Assembly (NCBI GenBank): GCA_000469685.2
Contig: LS997564.1
Coordinates: 2,756,940 to 2,820,939 of the forward strand
Direction: 5' to 3'
DNA length: 64,000 nt
Origin: Haemonchus contortus
Lineage: Eukaryota > Nematoda > Chromadorea > Rhabditida > Trichostrongylidae
Of the stretch, positions 36,601-48,600 are shown in pieces. How positions within the stretch are numbered: position 1 is the first letter of the stretch; each line of letters starts with the position of its first letter. The notes under the pieces were generated by a model that saw only the letters and a list, made by a program, of their open reading frames with translations, was not told the DNA's origin and made no database searches. The translations under genes were made by a program, and so were the position numbers.

Positions 36601-39600
36601 TTCCCACCCGTCAGCTCCCACCCGCATTGTCTGTCACATATGCAAATTGAAATCGACGACAAGGCGATGAATATCAAAGTACTGAGGGAGAATTTTGACA
36701 GTATTTCAATTACCAGTAGAAAAAAGACATTGAAAAAGCCATTCTAAAAAGTTTTGCTAGGCTCACAACTCAGTAAAACTTTTCGGAAAACACTGAGTTG
36801 ACATCTATGGAAGCGATAGCCATAGCTAGCTGTTAGTCACTAGATCGCATTGACAGGTTCGCTTAGAAAACCTCTTGAAGTTTTTTCAAACTACTCGAAT
36901 CAGTTCTCTTTGAAACTGTCCAAAATGAATGAAAAAAGAATAAGAGGTCCGAAGAGCTCTTCCATCGTTCTCAAACAGAGGAGAATGATATTTTTTTCAA
37001 TTCTGAGAACAATTCATCTTGAGCCTTCCCTTCCCCCTCTTGAGTCAAGTCTCCTGAACTTTGGCAATTCTCCAGACCCCTGCAAAACTGCTCATCCTAA
37101 TATTTAACCATTTGAAGGAACCTTTCCCACTGTACCAAAGTCGTCCCTCAACTAGAAATTGATAAATGAGTAGGTATCCTTCTTTATGCTGCTAACATAT
37201 AGAATCAATTCCTGTCAAAACCGAAGACCTGGTCCTTTTACTAGAAACATACAGGGCACTGAGGGAGCTCCCAAGAAGCTTTCAGCACCCCACATCCCTC
37301 CACCCAGTCTAACGAAAGACTCGCCAGATCTAGGTTTTTTTCTTGCTTGCAAATGGCACCTGACTCCATTGACACCAGAAGCTAAAGTGGAAGAAATACG
37401 GCAGCAGCTGCGTTTCCATCGTACTTTTTCCATCCCACTGAATCGGTCCCACCTGCTAAGCCTTTCATCTTTTCCAATTCTCCGATGGATACTTAATAGG
37501 ATGATCTATGCACAAATAATTAATGCAGAACATCTCTACATAAAAAATATAGAAATCATGTTGACTCTAAGACCCCAGTTCTAACGGGAATAACAGTTGA
37601 ACCTATGTTAAAAATATCCAACTATCAATTGAACTTTGACGGCCCATATTTTGTCCATTTATTTTTTTTGCGTTTAGTCCACTTTCTGTCGAATAGAATC
37701 TACTTTATCGGAGTTTCTGCGTACCTCATCGGATATTCTAAGTCAAATCAATAAGTTACCTTCACAAAAAAATAGGAATAAGCAAGGTGATGCTAAAATT
37801 TATAAAGCGAAAAGGAATAACCGATGATTCCGTTCCAAGAATTCGATAATTCTACTACCTGGGTGCGGATTAGTTTGTATATTGTTCACAGAGGATGAAG
37901 GATGAACATTCGAATCGTAGTGGCGTATTGAATGCATATGTGGCCCATACAATGACTCTGGGTGGCCAAGCCGATGTACAAGTCAGTACTTTTACCCTCG
38001 CAGAAGAGTTTGGCACCAATTAAATGACCTAGGAGGTAGGCTTGGTTGGCCTAATCGGACATCGATCCCGGATCCGAACCCCTGATCGTATGTGTGTGAT
38101 AATGCGTTACTTCCCACATCGCCTCTACCAAGGCGATTAACAACTCCTCAGAAAAAAGCACGTCATGTGCAGCGGTCTAAACACTCACAATGAATGCTCA
38201 CTTCCAAGTATGATGTCTGCAGTCAGAAATTCAGAGCGTGCAGTTGGCATGTGCTCTTATACAAGCTTGCTATGCCCACAATATTTCTGGTACGATAAGC
38301 TCTTGAAACCGTGCGATTTGATTAAACCAATAATCAACGTTTGGTCAATCACTGTATGGTTGATAGAAATAAGGATTGCTAAAAGTTTGTGATAATAAAT
38401 GATAAATATACTAGATTGAGAGAAAATTCTCTAGAGAAAAAGGAAAGTGATGCACAAAATCGAAATATGGGCTGATGAATTTCAAGCAAGTTCACGCTCT
38501 GCACTTTACCTACAGAAACCTTTCGAATCGGAAGAAAAATACCTTCAAAAAATATTACCTTCACAATCGTAGTAGATCTTGCTGTACATATACTCCGAAA
38601 TACCGCATTCACGGCTTCGTTATTGGCAAAAGAACCACCGGTGAACATAACAGAAGCATCCTTAGCTGAAAAAATGGCAGTGTCCCTTCACGATTTCCAG
38701 AAATTTCTTCTACACAACTTACTAGTTCCCAGAAAGCTTACCGATGTTGTAAATGTGGCCTGTTGAGTAGTCAACGACTCCGCTCATAGTCCTTTCAATG
38801 TCTTCAAAAAGGTCTACTCGCTGGACATCAAGCCAAATTTCTGCGTACACCACCGATAGCCGAACATTCAAATCTCTCGAAAACATCTAAAGAAATAAAG
38901 ATAATAATCAAAAATCAGAAGTTGTTTGGATCTTTAATATTTTTGTCTGCCGCGATGTGACAGGCACATTACGATCAGTAGTGGAGTGGGTTGCAACGGT
39001 CTTCTATTAGCGGACCTTTTCTATTTGATTTACGATCATTTGGAGAGAGGAAGGATCAAAAGCAGGTCGCAGGCAACTGTCTACCATTATGTTCTCCCGC
39101 AGCTTTCAGAATCCATTCACAGAGAGTCATGACGGCAAACCATTTGTTCGTTGATCGCCAAATTTTGATAGTTGTCCTGTTCCAGATTCCCAGCCTTCGC
39201 ACTTTCTCCACTCATGCCACCCATGCACCTAGGGGCATACTGCCTTCAAAAAAATTCTATCAGGGGCCTGAAAAGGCCTGATCAGTAATCTAACCCACAA
39301 AACATTCTGACAGTGAAGCCGAGACTGCCATCCCTTTCCAACAAGCAGACCAGGAATTCTGGGAAAGGAAGCACTCAAAAAAGCCGTCGGCATGCACTTG
39401 AAGCAAATCATAAGGGAGTTTCGTCTTTCAAGGGCCAGACTGAAAGCAGTGCGCACCATAAAAAGCTTTTACTAGCCTGAATTCAGTTGAGAAAAACCTT
39501 AATCGCTGGTGCTCTAGGAATCCCGATATCTGCGTTGAAAAAGCCTCCGAAACGAATGCTCCATCCTTCGTTCTCCCCCACTCCTATCCCCTTTTCCTTC

Positions 39601-42600
39601 ATAGAGATTCACAGATAAAATTCGAATTTCACTTTAATCTAGGAATGTCCCTTGAACTGAAAGAAACATTTGTGGTCTTTTGCTTCTCCCAATCTGTCGA
39701 AACGCTTAAAATGGGAAAGAAATCAGACGAACAAACTCAAGTATGAACTCGTATAGGGACCTTCAGAGAGCCCACGCATGGCACTCCAACAAGAACTCTC
39801 CTTTCTCATTCCTGACATAAAGAACGGAACTCTTTAACTCATTACTACTATCAACTTCTACTCTAACCCTCCTCCCCCCCTTTTCCCCCTACCAATTCAA
39901 TTATCCCCTAAAATAGGCCAAAGAGCCGCGGTCGGTTGTCTCCAAATTCCCACGCACTCAACGACTATACCAATCCGACCTTGGCAATGAACTTCTTCCT
40001 ACGCTCAAGAGTGAAAAGCTCTCGTTGAATGGACGAGTGGTGGCCGCTAATGGAATTGTCGGCTCCTTTGGTGCTCACGTTTTAACGGCTGACGTCGGAG
40101 AATTACGCCCCAGTGGGGCCTCTTTACAACGATGCATAGGCGACACGCTGTTTCACACGCTTTCGGGAATGGGCGACGACAAGAGCCTCCACTTTCCCAC
40201 TTCTTCAATGAATAGATCTCTACTCACCAAATCGGCGATATTCACCGCTTCGAGCATGTACGTTAGCGAATCTTCATCTGAAAAGCCGTGCTGCTTCACC
40301 TGAAAAGTCAGATGGAGTAGGCAGGACATACTGTCGAAAGAAATAATTCTATTAGAAAATGGATAGGAAAAAGTGGGCAAAAATATTTTAGGAAAATAAT
40401 GAAAACCAACATATTCGTGGTCCCCGACGAGCGCTAATTCGATGTATTTCGTCTGCTTCGATAAATCCCGGGAATGCCGTCGATGATGGTCCCGAGACAT
40501 CTGAAATTAACATAACATCACAACTACTATAGGCGCTTTAATAACTTATCAATTACCAATCTTCAGCCCCAGCGTTCCCATTTCATGGCACAGTTCACGA
40601 AAGATGTTTTTTGAGGTTCCCAGTTACAATGAATCTATAGCCCCCAAATAACATTAAATGGGCCGTTGTCAGGCCAAAAAATGACCTAAACAGGGCGTAA
40701 TAAGGGCTCTAAAACCGGCTTGGCTGTTGAAGACACACAATGTGGCCTTATTATTACTGCACTATTCACAAGACGAAACGAACAGTACTCCTCGTAGACG
40801 ACCATCTCATACAACTTTTTAAAGTCTTGTGTTTTTTAAAGTCCAACAATTTCGCCACCTTGGCACTATTCTGCACTACGACTTCCACTTTGAATAGATA
40901 CCTTAAAATCATCGCAAGCTGTACCCTTGAAAGGGGGTCCTAGGCCTAAGAATTGGTGGTATAAATTGATAGTTAGCACTAAAAGGTATTTCCGGCTGAC
41001 AACATAGAGGGGAATTATCACATCAAGGTAATCATGCAATTCAGAGTATCAGCTATTTGTTCTACATTTATGAACGAATGTATAAATTCCTTCTGAGGAA
41101 ATCTAGGTGTCTGGGAAAAAGTGATAGCTTGTTCTTAGTTTCTGTAATAGACACTTATCTGTTAGAATATTTTGAATCCAGATCAATCGTGCCAATCTTA
41201 ACTTGTGTAACTACTCAGGACCATTTTCTTCCCGGGCATGGCATAGCAACGTCAAGTTGGAAATGAATTCCCAGAAAACGCCTCCTCTGTTAATGACTAT
41301 ACCAAAGTCTAAAATGCTCGTTAACCCACAACCGAGCGAATTCACAGGGTTCTATGGTCCGGTTCTATAAAAGCTAAAGGATATAAAACTCCTTGTACCC
41401 AGAACCCTTTTTACGATCAGATGATTGCAGTCCCATTGGCCGTATCTATGAACAGATTACTATTATGATAAAACTGATGGGGCACCCGGCCATGACATTG
41501 TCGTCGGAGGAATTGTCATGCAAATCCACTGCTCTATCCGCTCAGTTCACATTCATGCGTCAAATAGGATAAATCATTGACTGCCGATGAATACTCTATG
41601 AACGAAAATCCTCGCCGATCGTGTCCAGCCAATATCGGATGAACAGATGGATGACTGCTGATGATGCTCGTCGCTAGATGACTGCAATAAACATTGGCCT
41701 TATCTAAGATCCCCCACGACGCGACTGTTCACAGCTACAGATGGTCCTTTGATCTTGGCGACAGAATCGCACACACTTCAATAACAGAGAAATAAATTAC
41801 AGATAAAGCTTCCACGTTAATCGAGCGCGATCCTATTTGGGTGAGCCACGAATTCGACATCCTAATATGCTCGGTCTGAATGTTGCCTAGATTTTACCGG
41901 GCTAATCTTGAAATAAGTAGCTTCAGAAACGTTTAAGATTCTCATGATCTGCAACATACTTTATGCGTATAGATGAAGGATAATGTTTCTGGCATTAACC
42001 CGTCCCGTTCTTGATATGTCCCTAACAATTATCGACCCAGGAGAGATGGAAGGCTTCGTTGGCCTAAGCGCATATGGAGCCGGGGGATAGTTTGCAATTA
42101 TCATTGCATCACCGGAGCCTTACTTTAGGACCAATCGATTCATCTTATCAGACCTGTTATGAAGTTTTTGCCAGTTTCTGGTCCCGAAAAGGGCCCACTG
42201 GTTCCAAGGAGGACTTCAATTTGCTGCTCCCTGCTGAAGTTCTCTTCCTAGGAGTGTTCGTTCGTTTACATCTCCGTTACTTACGAGGTTATTACTTTTT
42301 GTTTACCTATTTCAGCCCAATAAGATGTAATAAGTTGCATAACATCACTGCAAAGAATAAATCAAAAATATCAGAAACGAAGGAACGAAGAAGCTGCGGT
42401 CATTTTCCAAGATTGCTTTCATTAATTAAAAGATTATTTTTGTATTGAAAAATGAAAAATTTGTAATTTTCGATAATAGCTCTGATGAACAAGCATAAAC
42501 AGCATCTGCTAGAAGAGTGAAAATATGCTTTCCACATCTAATCAAGCCTACCTACCTACCTCCAATCTCGAAGTGATTCTCAGTTTACTGGTAGCATATG

Positions 42601-45600
42601 TAGACTTTTACTAGGACTGCCACGTAGTCTAGCAGGCTTTCCGACATTTCTAGAAAAAAAAATGATTTACTAACCCTCCGTCGGATGGTGTGCTCGATTG
42701 GAGCCACAGAAGTTCCGCATTTAGCTTCTTGAGTCCAATGAGTTTTATAGAGAATATGAGGATGTCTTCGACCTCGATCACCCACATCCAACGGCCAAAC
42801 TCCATATGTGGATCCATTCGAGAAAGCAATAATTCCTCTGAAAATTTGACTCAATCGGAATGATGGAATACTAGACCGGATCCATTTAGAGTTTTACAAT
42901 TAATCACTTGCAGGTTTTTTCAATACTGCTACGGTAATATTTAAATTTTTTCCACGGAAATTTTTCTATCCTCAAGTTAATTATTTTTTCGGATCATAAA
43001 TAGAAATATTGTCGGAAACCCTTCCACTACATACATGGACATGAATTTAAAATCAGTGGCTTTTCAACCATTCCTGATCGGTCAATTAATCCCCTCATCG
43101 TGACAACATAAGTCGGTCGCCGCTTGATATATTGGGACTAAAGAGTCGCTAGGCAGTAATTTGTCACCGGAAGGGAGTGCCTATGATCCAGCCTCTTCAG
43201 CTACGGATATTCAACCATGGCAACCAAATAGCGGAACATCTATTCGTAGTTAAGAAGGCCATGATTACTAGTTCATTCATAAAAGTAGAACCAGAAAGGA
43301 AGCTTGGCTTTTGATTGACCTATGAACAGAATCAATGGAAAATCAGTGGAAAATTTCAAGCTTTTCCCTCTGTAAATGAGCCTCTCATAGTTGGAACTTG
43401 GCAGGACCATTTCCATACGCATGTGTTTGAATAAACATCATAAACATCATAAACATACAGCATCAGGAGCATGTCTGCATGCCTTTCTGACTGAAAATTC
43501 GTAATTTTTCTCCCTTCGGCCTAGACGTCGAGGGGGTTCCCTCATCATTAGGGGAATAAAGGTCGATCGATGTCCGATCGGCAGAACCATGACGAAGTTT
43601 TAATCTATTTTTTGTTGGGCCGAAAATAGGTAGTTAGCCAAATAGCTGATGAGTACAGTTGCAGAAAATAAAACCTCATAGCTTAGGACCATCGATCGAC
43701 ATTGATTGGAATTATCGTTTTGTCCACGTGACAGAGGGCAGATTATGCTCATCATTGCGTAAGTATGACAGTAGAATTCGGAGTTTCACGGATGACAGAC
43801 CGTGAAACAGAATACGTCGCTTTTTCAGCTGTGTGCGATGCTGCACGCAACGGACTGTTAAAAAAGGGAACGATTGCTTTTAATCAAAGTCAGGTGGTTG
43901 AGATTCAATTTTGAGGATCACATCGGACTTCCACTCAGTATCGTAGAGGCACTCGATGTGACTTCGGCCTACACAGTGATTTAATCTAGCTACCTCCGAA
44001 AAAGAGTTTTTATGTTCCAAAGTAACTTTGTACCGATGCTCTACTTCGAAGAGAATGACCATGCAAAAATCGATCTCCCAGCTATACGAGTGATATCGGC
44101 GACATTGAACACTACTCCATCTTCCTTCCTATCGATTATGAACAGTAAATAACAAAGGCTTACCTCAAACCATTGCAGGACGAAAGAGCAACAAATGATG
44201 ATGGATCACCAGCCACTGTCCCTTGGTAGTAGCAATTCTCAATACGCTGGGCGAATCCGTGCTCTCCGCTTGAATCCAGCTGAAAGCAATTTTCGCCGAT
44301 GGAAGAAACCTTTCAATCCCTCATGGGTGCTCACATGTCAAAGAATTCTGTAGGAAAAGAAGTGTTCTGACACACTGAATAATATGTATCCTTCGCTTTT
44401 TGTTCCAAGCTCAGTTTGGAATGCTCTACACATAAACCAAATTCTTCTGTCCCCCCCCCCCCAAAAAAAAAGTTGGGGCCAATCTAATCCACATCGCAAA
44501 TTTATGTGGTTCAACTAGGCAAGGAATAGAAGTCAGGGTTAGAAATTATTTTTTCTAAGCAGAATTAAGCTCTCGCTAAGAAAAGTACTAGAACTAGGGA
44601 ATAACTAGGGGATTTCCGCTTCCGAACTTCGAAATTCGGCCGATTTCAGTGAAAATTGCACTCAATATATTCGCCCATAGAGAGGAATACATCACTAATG
44701 ACTATAAAAAAAAACGAAAAATGAAAGTAATGAGATACGAATGAATGAAATATGATTAATGAAAATTAAAAAGCCGTTTTCAAAAGACCAGAAGATTGGA
44801 TGTCAAACAACTGTCAAACTAGGACGAACATAATTACCTTATGGAAACTGGTTCGATTAAGAAATATGAAATTATTCCGTTCCAATACTAATTTTATTCG
44901 ACCAACAGCATTACTTCGTATAACAATCGTTACATGTTGATAATGTTCAGCAGCTTTCAGAAAGTAATTCCTTGTATCTGAAATTATGGAATATCATTGA
45001 AGAAAAATATAGAAAATCCAGAAAAAAAAGTTTTCAAAAGCTCTTACCAATCCCTATCCGTTCATTTTTGTCACGAATCTGAAATGGATGAACAACTTCG
45101 TAATCGCCATCAGGAATGCTTGCGATAAATGCTTTGTTCGCTGATGATTGACGGAAATCCACTGGAAAATCTCGTTTCGGAAAAATAGTAGGCAAATCCT
45201 ACTATCCAGTAGTAGCAAATTCAAGAGGGACCTTACTCAACTTAAAAATCCTTTTTGAAATCCCATCCAGTTCAACCATACCATTTCTTTCCTATTCATG
45301 ATACTTATTGACTTGTTTGTTTATTTCAATGGATATAAAATTTTAATATACGAATTTACGTAAATATCCTGCACATATATCATGCCATATAGTACTAAGC
45401 TTTTGATGGCCGATGTTTTTTTTTGTGATTACCTCTAACTTACTAGGTAAACCAAGAGCTCTGGTGGCTTTGCTCTTCTCTCTAAATAGACAGTTCCAAA
45501 CTTCAAAGGAGGTTGATTTTTCATATTCCTCGTCTCCGCCCAACCTATTGCAATCCAACCGTTTATCTCGAAGTGGCCCATCCCTCGAGAAGTAAAAAGC

Positions 45601-48600
45601 TCTTTGGGAGTTCCATGTTTCTGGAGAAAAGCTGTGATCAGGAATGAACATCAGGGAACCTTTCAAAATATCCATCTCCGAGAACTGGAGTGAGAACCAT
45701 GTTCACATCCTTCGGCAGTCTCTAATGCATGCTTTCCAAGCTTAACTATGTTATTTTAAGCCCAAGCCTAAGCCTCATCCCACATGAGGGGATGTGCTCT
45801 ATATCGAGTCATTGAAACAGTAAAAATTTTTTTAGACAGAAATTACTTTTTACGCCCTTTCGTAGCATCCAAAGCACAACCCAAACCAGTCAGAAGTTAC
45901 TGGCAAAAAAGGCTCTGACGAAAGCGGTCTGCGACAAATGGTGTCGCTATTAGTCATGCCTGGGTCAGGGATCATTGGTTCTTACCAACACGAAATTTTT
46001 CGTTCTATTGGGATTTCTTTTTGAGTTGGGAACAAACTAGTCCTGGTTGATATTGGAAAATGAAATAAAATTGGCAGGATGAAATTTCGGCTCGGACACC
46101 ACGCCTCGCAACTCATGGCCCACCTAATATTTGAGAAGAATTTGCTCCAGTTCTGGAGAGCTCATATGTAGGAGCATTCTGAAAAAAAATTCGATCAACC
46201 CTGACCATAACAGCCATCAGTTTTTATTTCTTGTCAGTATTTACATAGGTTCTACTATACTATCATAAATTTGATTGAATTACTAGAGTTACTCGAATTG
46301 CTTGAGCACTTTCTCATTTCGAGGCCTATCTTTCCACCCGCACTTGTTCTAGTTTTGGGTTGGAGCTTGATTTCAGGCTGGTTCTCGCTGACCCGTTGGA
46401 AGAAAGTTCCCATCCAAGTTCATCAGATAGGCAAAATGACTCATATGTGATTGAGGAATTGTGAAAGCCACCGTAGGCTATTTACGTGATCCAAACGGCT
46501 GAAGAACCACGCAAGTCCGTCCGATAACAAAAGGATGGGTCTCTAAAGAGAAAATTCAATACGAGGGGAAGGGTCTGAGAGGTCTAACACACCGTGTCCT
46601 ATTCTTCCTCGAATTTTTCTCCGACAACTTTCTTTGAACAATTACACTGGAAATTGAATCATCCGAAAAATTCGAATTCCATCGTAAATTTAACATTGCG
46701 TAGGTATGAGCACCAAAAAGTGAGGTCATGCGGAATAGATATAAATTACAAATGTAATTGAGCGGGACATGAAAAATTTATCACAAGAGTCATCGTATCA
46801 AATATCTCGTTATTTCACTCAATGAATCAGAAAATTCACAGGAGAAGTGGCAAATATTTCTTACATTTTGCGCTGTCAAAGCAGTGGCCGTAAAATTTGC
46901 TCCAAAATACATCAAAGGGCAAGGATTCATTTAAAATTCTCAAATTCATGAATTACATACGTTGTATGTACTTTTACTACTTCACTAATAGCATTATTCT
47001 TCATCAAGCGGTAAAGATATTAGTCAAATTCCATAAATGCGAAAAATCGTGTTCTGAGTACAATTATCAGAGGTCATAAGTTAGCTTATCATTTCAACCA
47101 TTTTTGGAATCATTTTTAAGATGATTTCAGCTCATATCCAAAAATGGGCTATGTATACCTTGAAGACGTGAATTTTCCAGAACAGCTCGTGTCCAAGGTG
47201 TAGAAGGAGATTAACCTAATTAGGAACACATGTCGGATGTCGAGCAGGGCAAATAAATGAATCGTAACCCACAGAACGGGATACAAGCTCGGATTTATAC
47301 GAAAGCAGTCAAAACAGAGTAAGAAACTTGTAAGGCCTAGCAGCAACTCACCAACCTGCCAGGATCGATCACTAATGACAAAACTATTTGATTTTTGTCA
47401 ACACAATAGCTACCTCGCTAGACCCTACGTGAACCATTACTAAAAAAATCGGAATTCAGCCACGACTTGCCACTGAAAAAGCGTACAAAAAATTGTGAGC
47501 TACTTTTCTTCAAGCATGTATTTATATTTTTACTTACATTAGTGACTTGATATTGAAAACCCGGATAGAAGAAGAGACGGAAAAGATTCGGTCCAGTCAT
47601 GAATCTGGTCCAAAGGAGTTGATGAAAGGGCAGCGGCGACGGACAGGAGTGGACATTTTCCCAAAATCGTATTCTGCTGGTCTTTTTTCCAGTCCAAAAG
47701 TTTTTTTCGATGAAATTTTGATAAATACGGATGCTTTGAAGTTCAAAAAAGCCAACAAAAATATTAAAGTGGGCTCTTAACTAAATTCATCGAGCTGTTC
47801 TAACAGTTTCGTACTTGTACTTTCTACATCGCTTTCGCAGCTTTCACAAAATGGTATACAGGCATAGAGCAAATATGAATGGCAATTGAATGATTCCTTC
47901 AGTTCCTCTGCAAAATTGCTTTTGCAATCTCCCCTGCCTAATCTTTCATCCTGGACTTCCTTGAGAAGGTTGTTTTTGGGATATTACTGAAATTAATAAC
48001 CGCTCAAGCTGTTCGAATATTTTGTTTCAGAATACCACGGGCACTAATTCACATTTACGGAGTTCATTTTAATAACTCATGAGTTATGCCCTTTTCACTA
48101 TTTCCTGTTGAAAGGACTAGCACTTTATGGCCATAACTACTTAATTGCCATGAACGAGCAGCTGTCAAACTGAGGAAAAACACTCCAAGCTAAGTCGACA
48201 TATATACGACTACCATACCCTAAAGTATGATTCACCGGCAGAAAAAATTGCTCGTTTGAATAATTTCAGACCTCAGGATTAACTGGGAGTAATGACTACC
48301 TCAGTAATGAGCAGGCTCTTTGGAAAGGTATTTGTTTTAAAAAACTAATATTTCAAAATGTCATTTCAGAAATTTCCAAGCTCCAAAAATGTGGGGAAGG
48401 TTCTAAGCCTATGGCAAGCAGAACCACGGACCATACCAACTCTTCAACAATTCCTTTGTACTTTAGTGAGCTCAGTTTTAACTCAGGGTAACCATTTTTG
48501 CCAAAAAGGGAAAATTCACGAAAGAGATATTGATCATAAACCTTTAATATTCCTAGCGGCTCCAAAGATTCCAAACAAATCTTTCGACATCCCGAGATGC

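Larger units (their letters stand above)
33734..38558 (-). other. unc-71 intron 9, 4.8 kb, transposon-loaded
   Basis: This intron lies between the two halves of the metalloprotease-like domain. It contains a 234-bp inverted-repeat MITE (34361-34594), a tRNA-like segment (35565-35633) and a SINE copy (37905-38130), each listed separately. No further exon is needed, because exons 9 and 10 join in phase. Confidence 0.7.
33404..40500 (-). other. unc-71: unc-71 exons 6-11: metalloprotease-like domain with degenerate zinc site
   Basis: Residues about 213-424 form a reprolysin fold domain with DLNVRLSVVYAEIWLD (helix and strand near 258-275), MFTGGSFANNEAV (about 310) and the catalytic helix in exon 10. 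The consensus HExGHxxGxxHD reads ESLGHLFGLEHD at about 355-366: the first zinc-ligand His is Glu and the catalytic Glu is Ser, while the other two His and the Asp are kept. After the motif come CQCETDSSKHRCIM and then FSKCSIARM, as in active relatives. Hydrolysis is therefore not expected. The exon 10/11 junction at 33588/33512 restores the frame and adds a GMPGAPFSW linker. The intron before exon 10 is 4.8 kb and hosts several transposons. Confidence 0.88.
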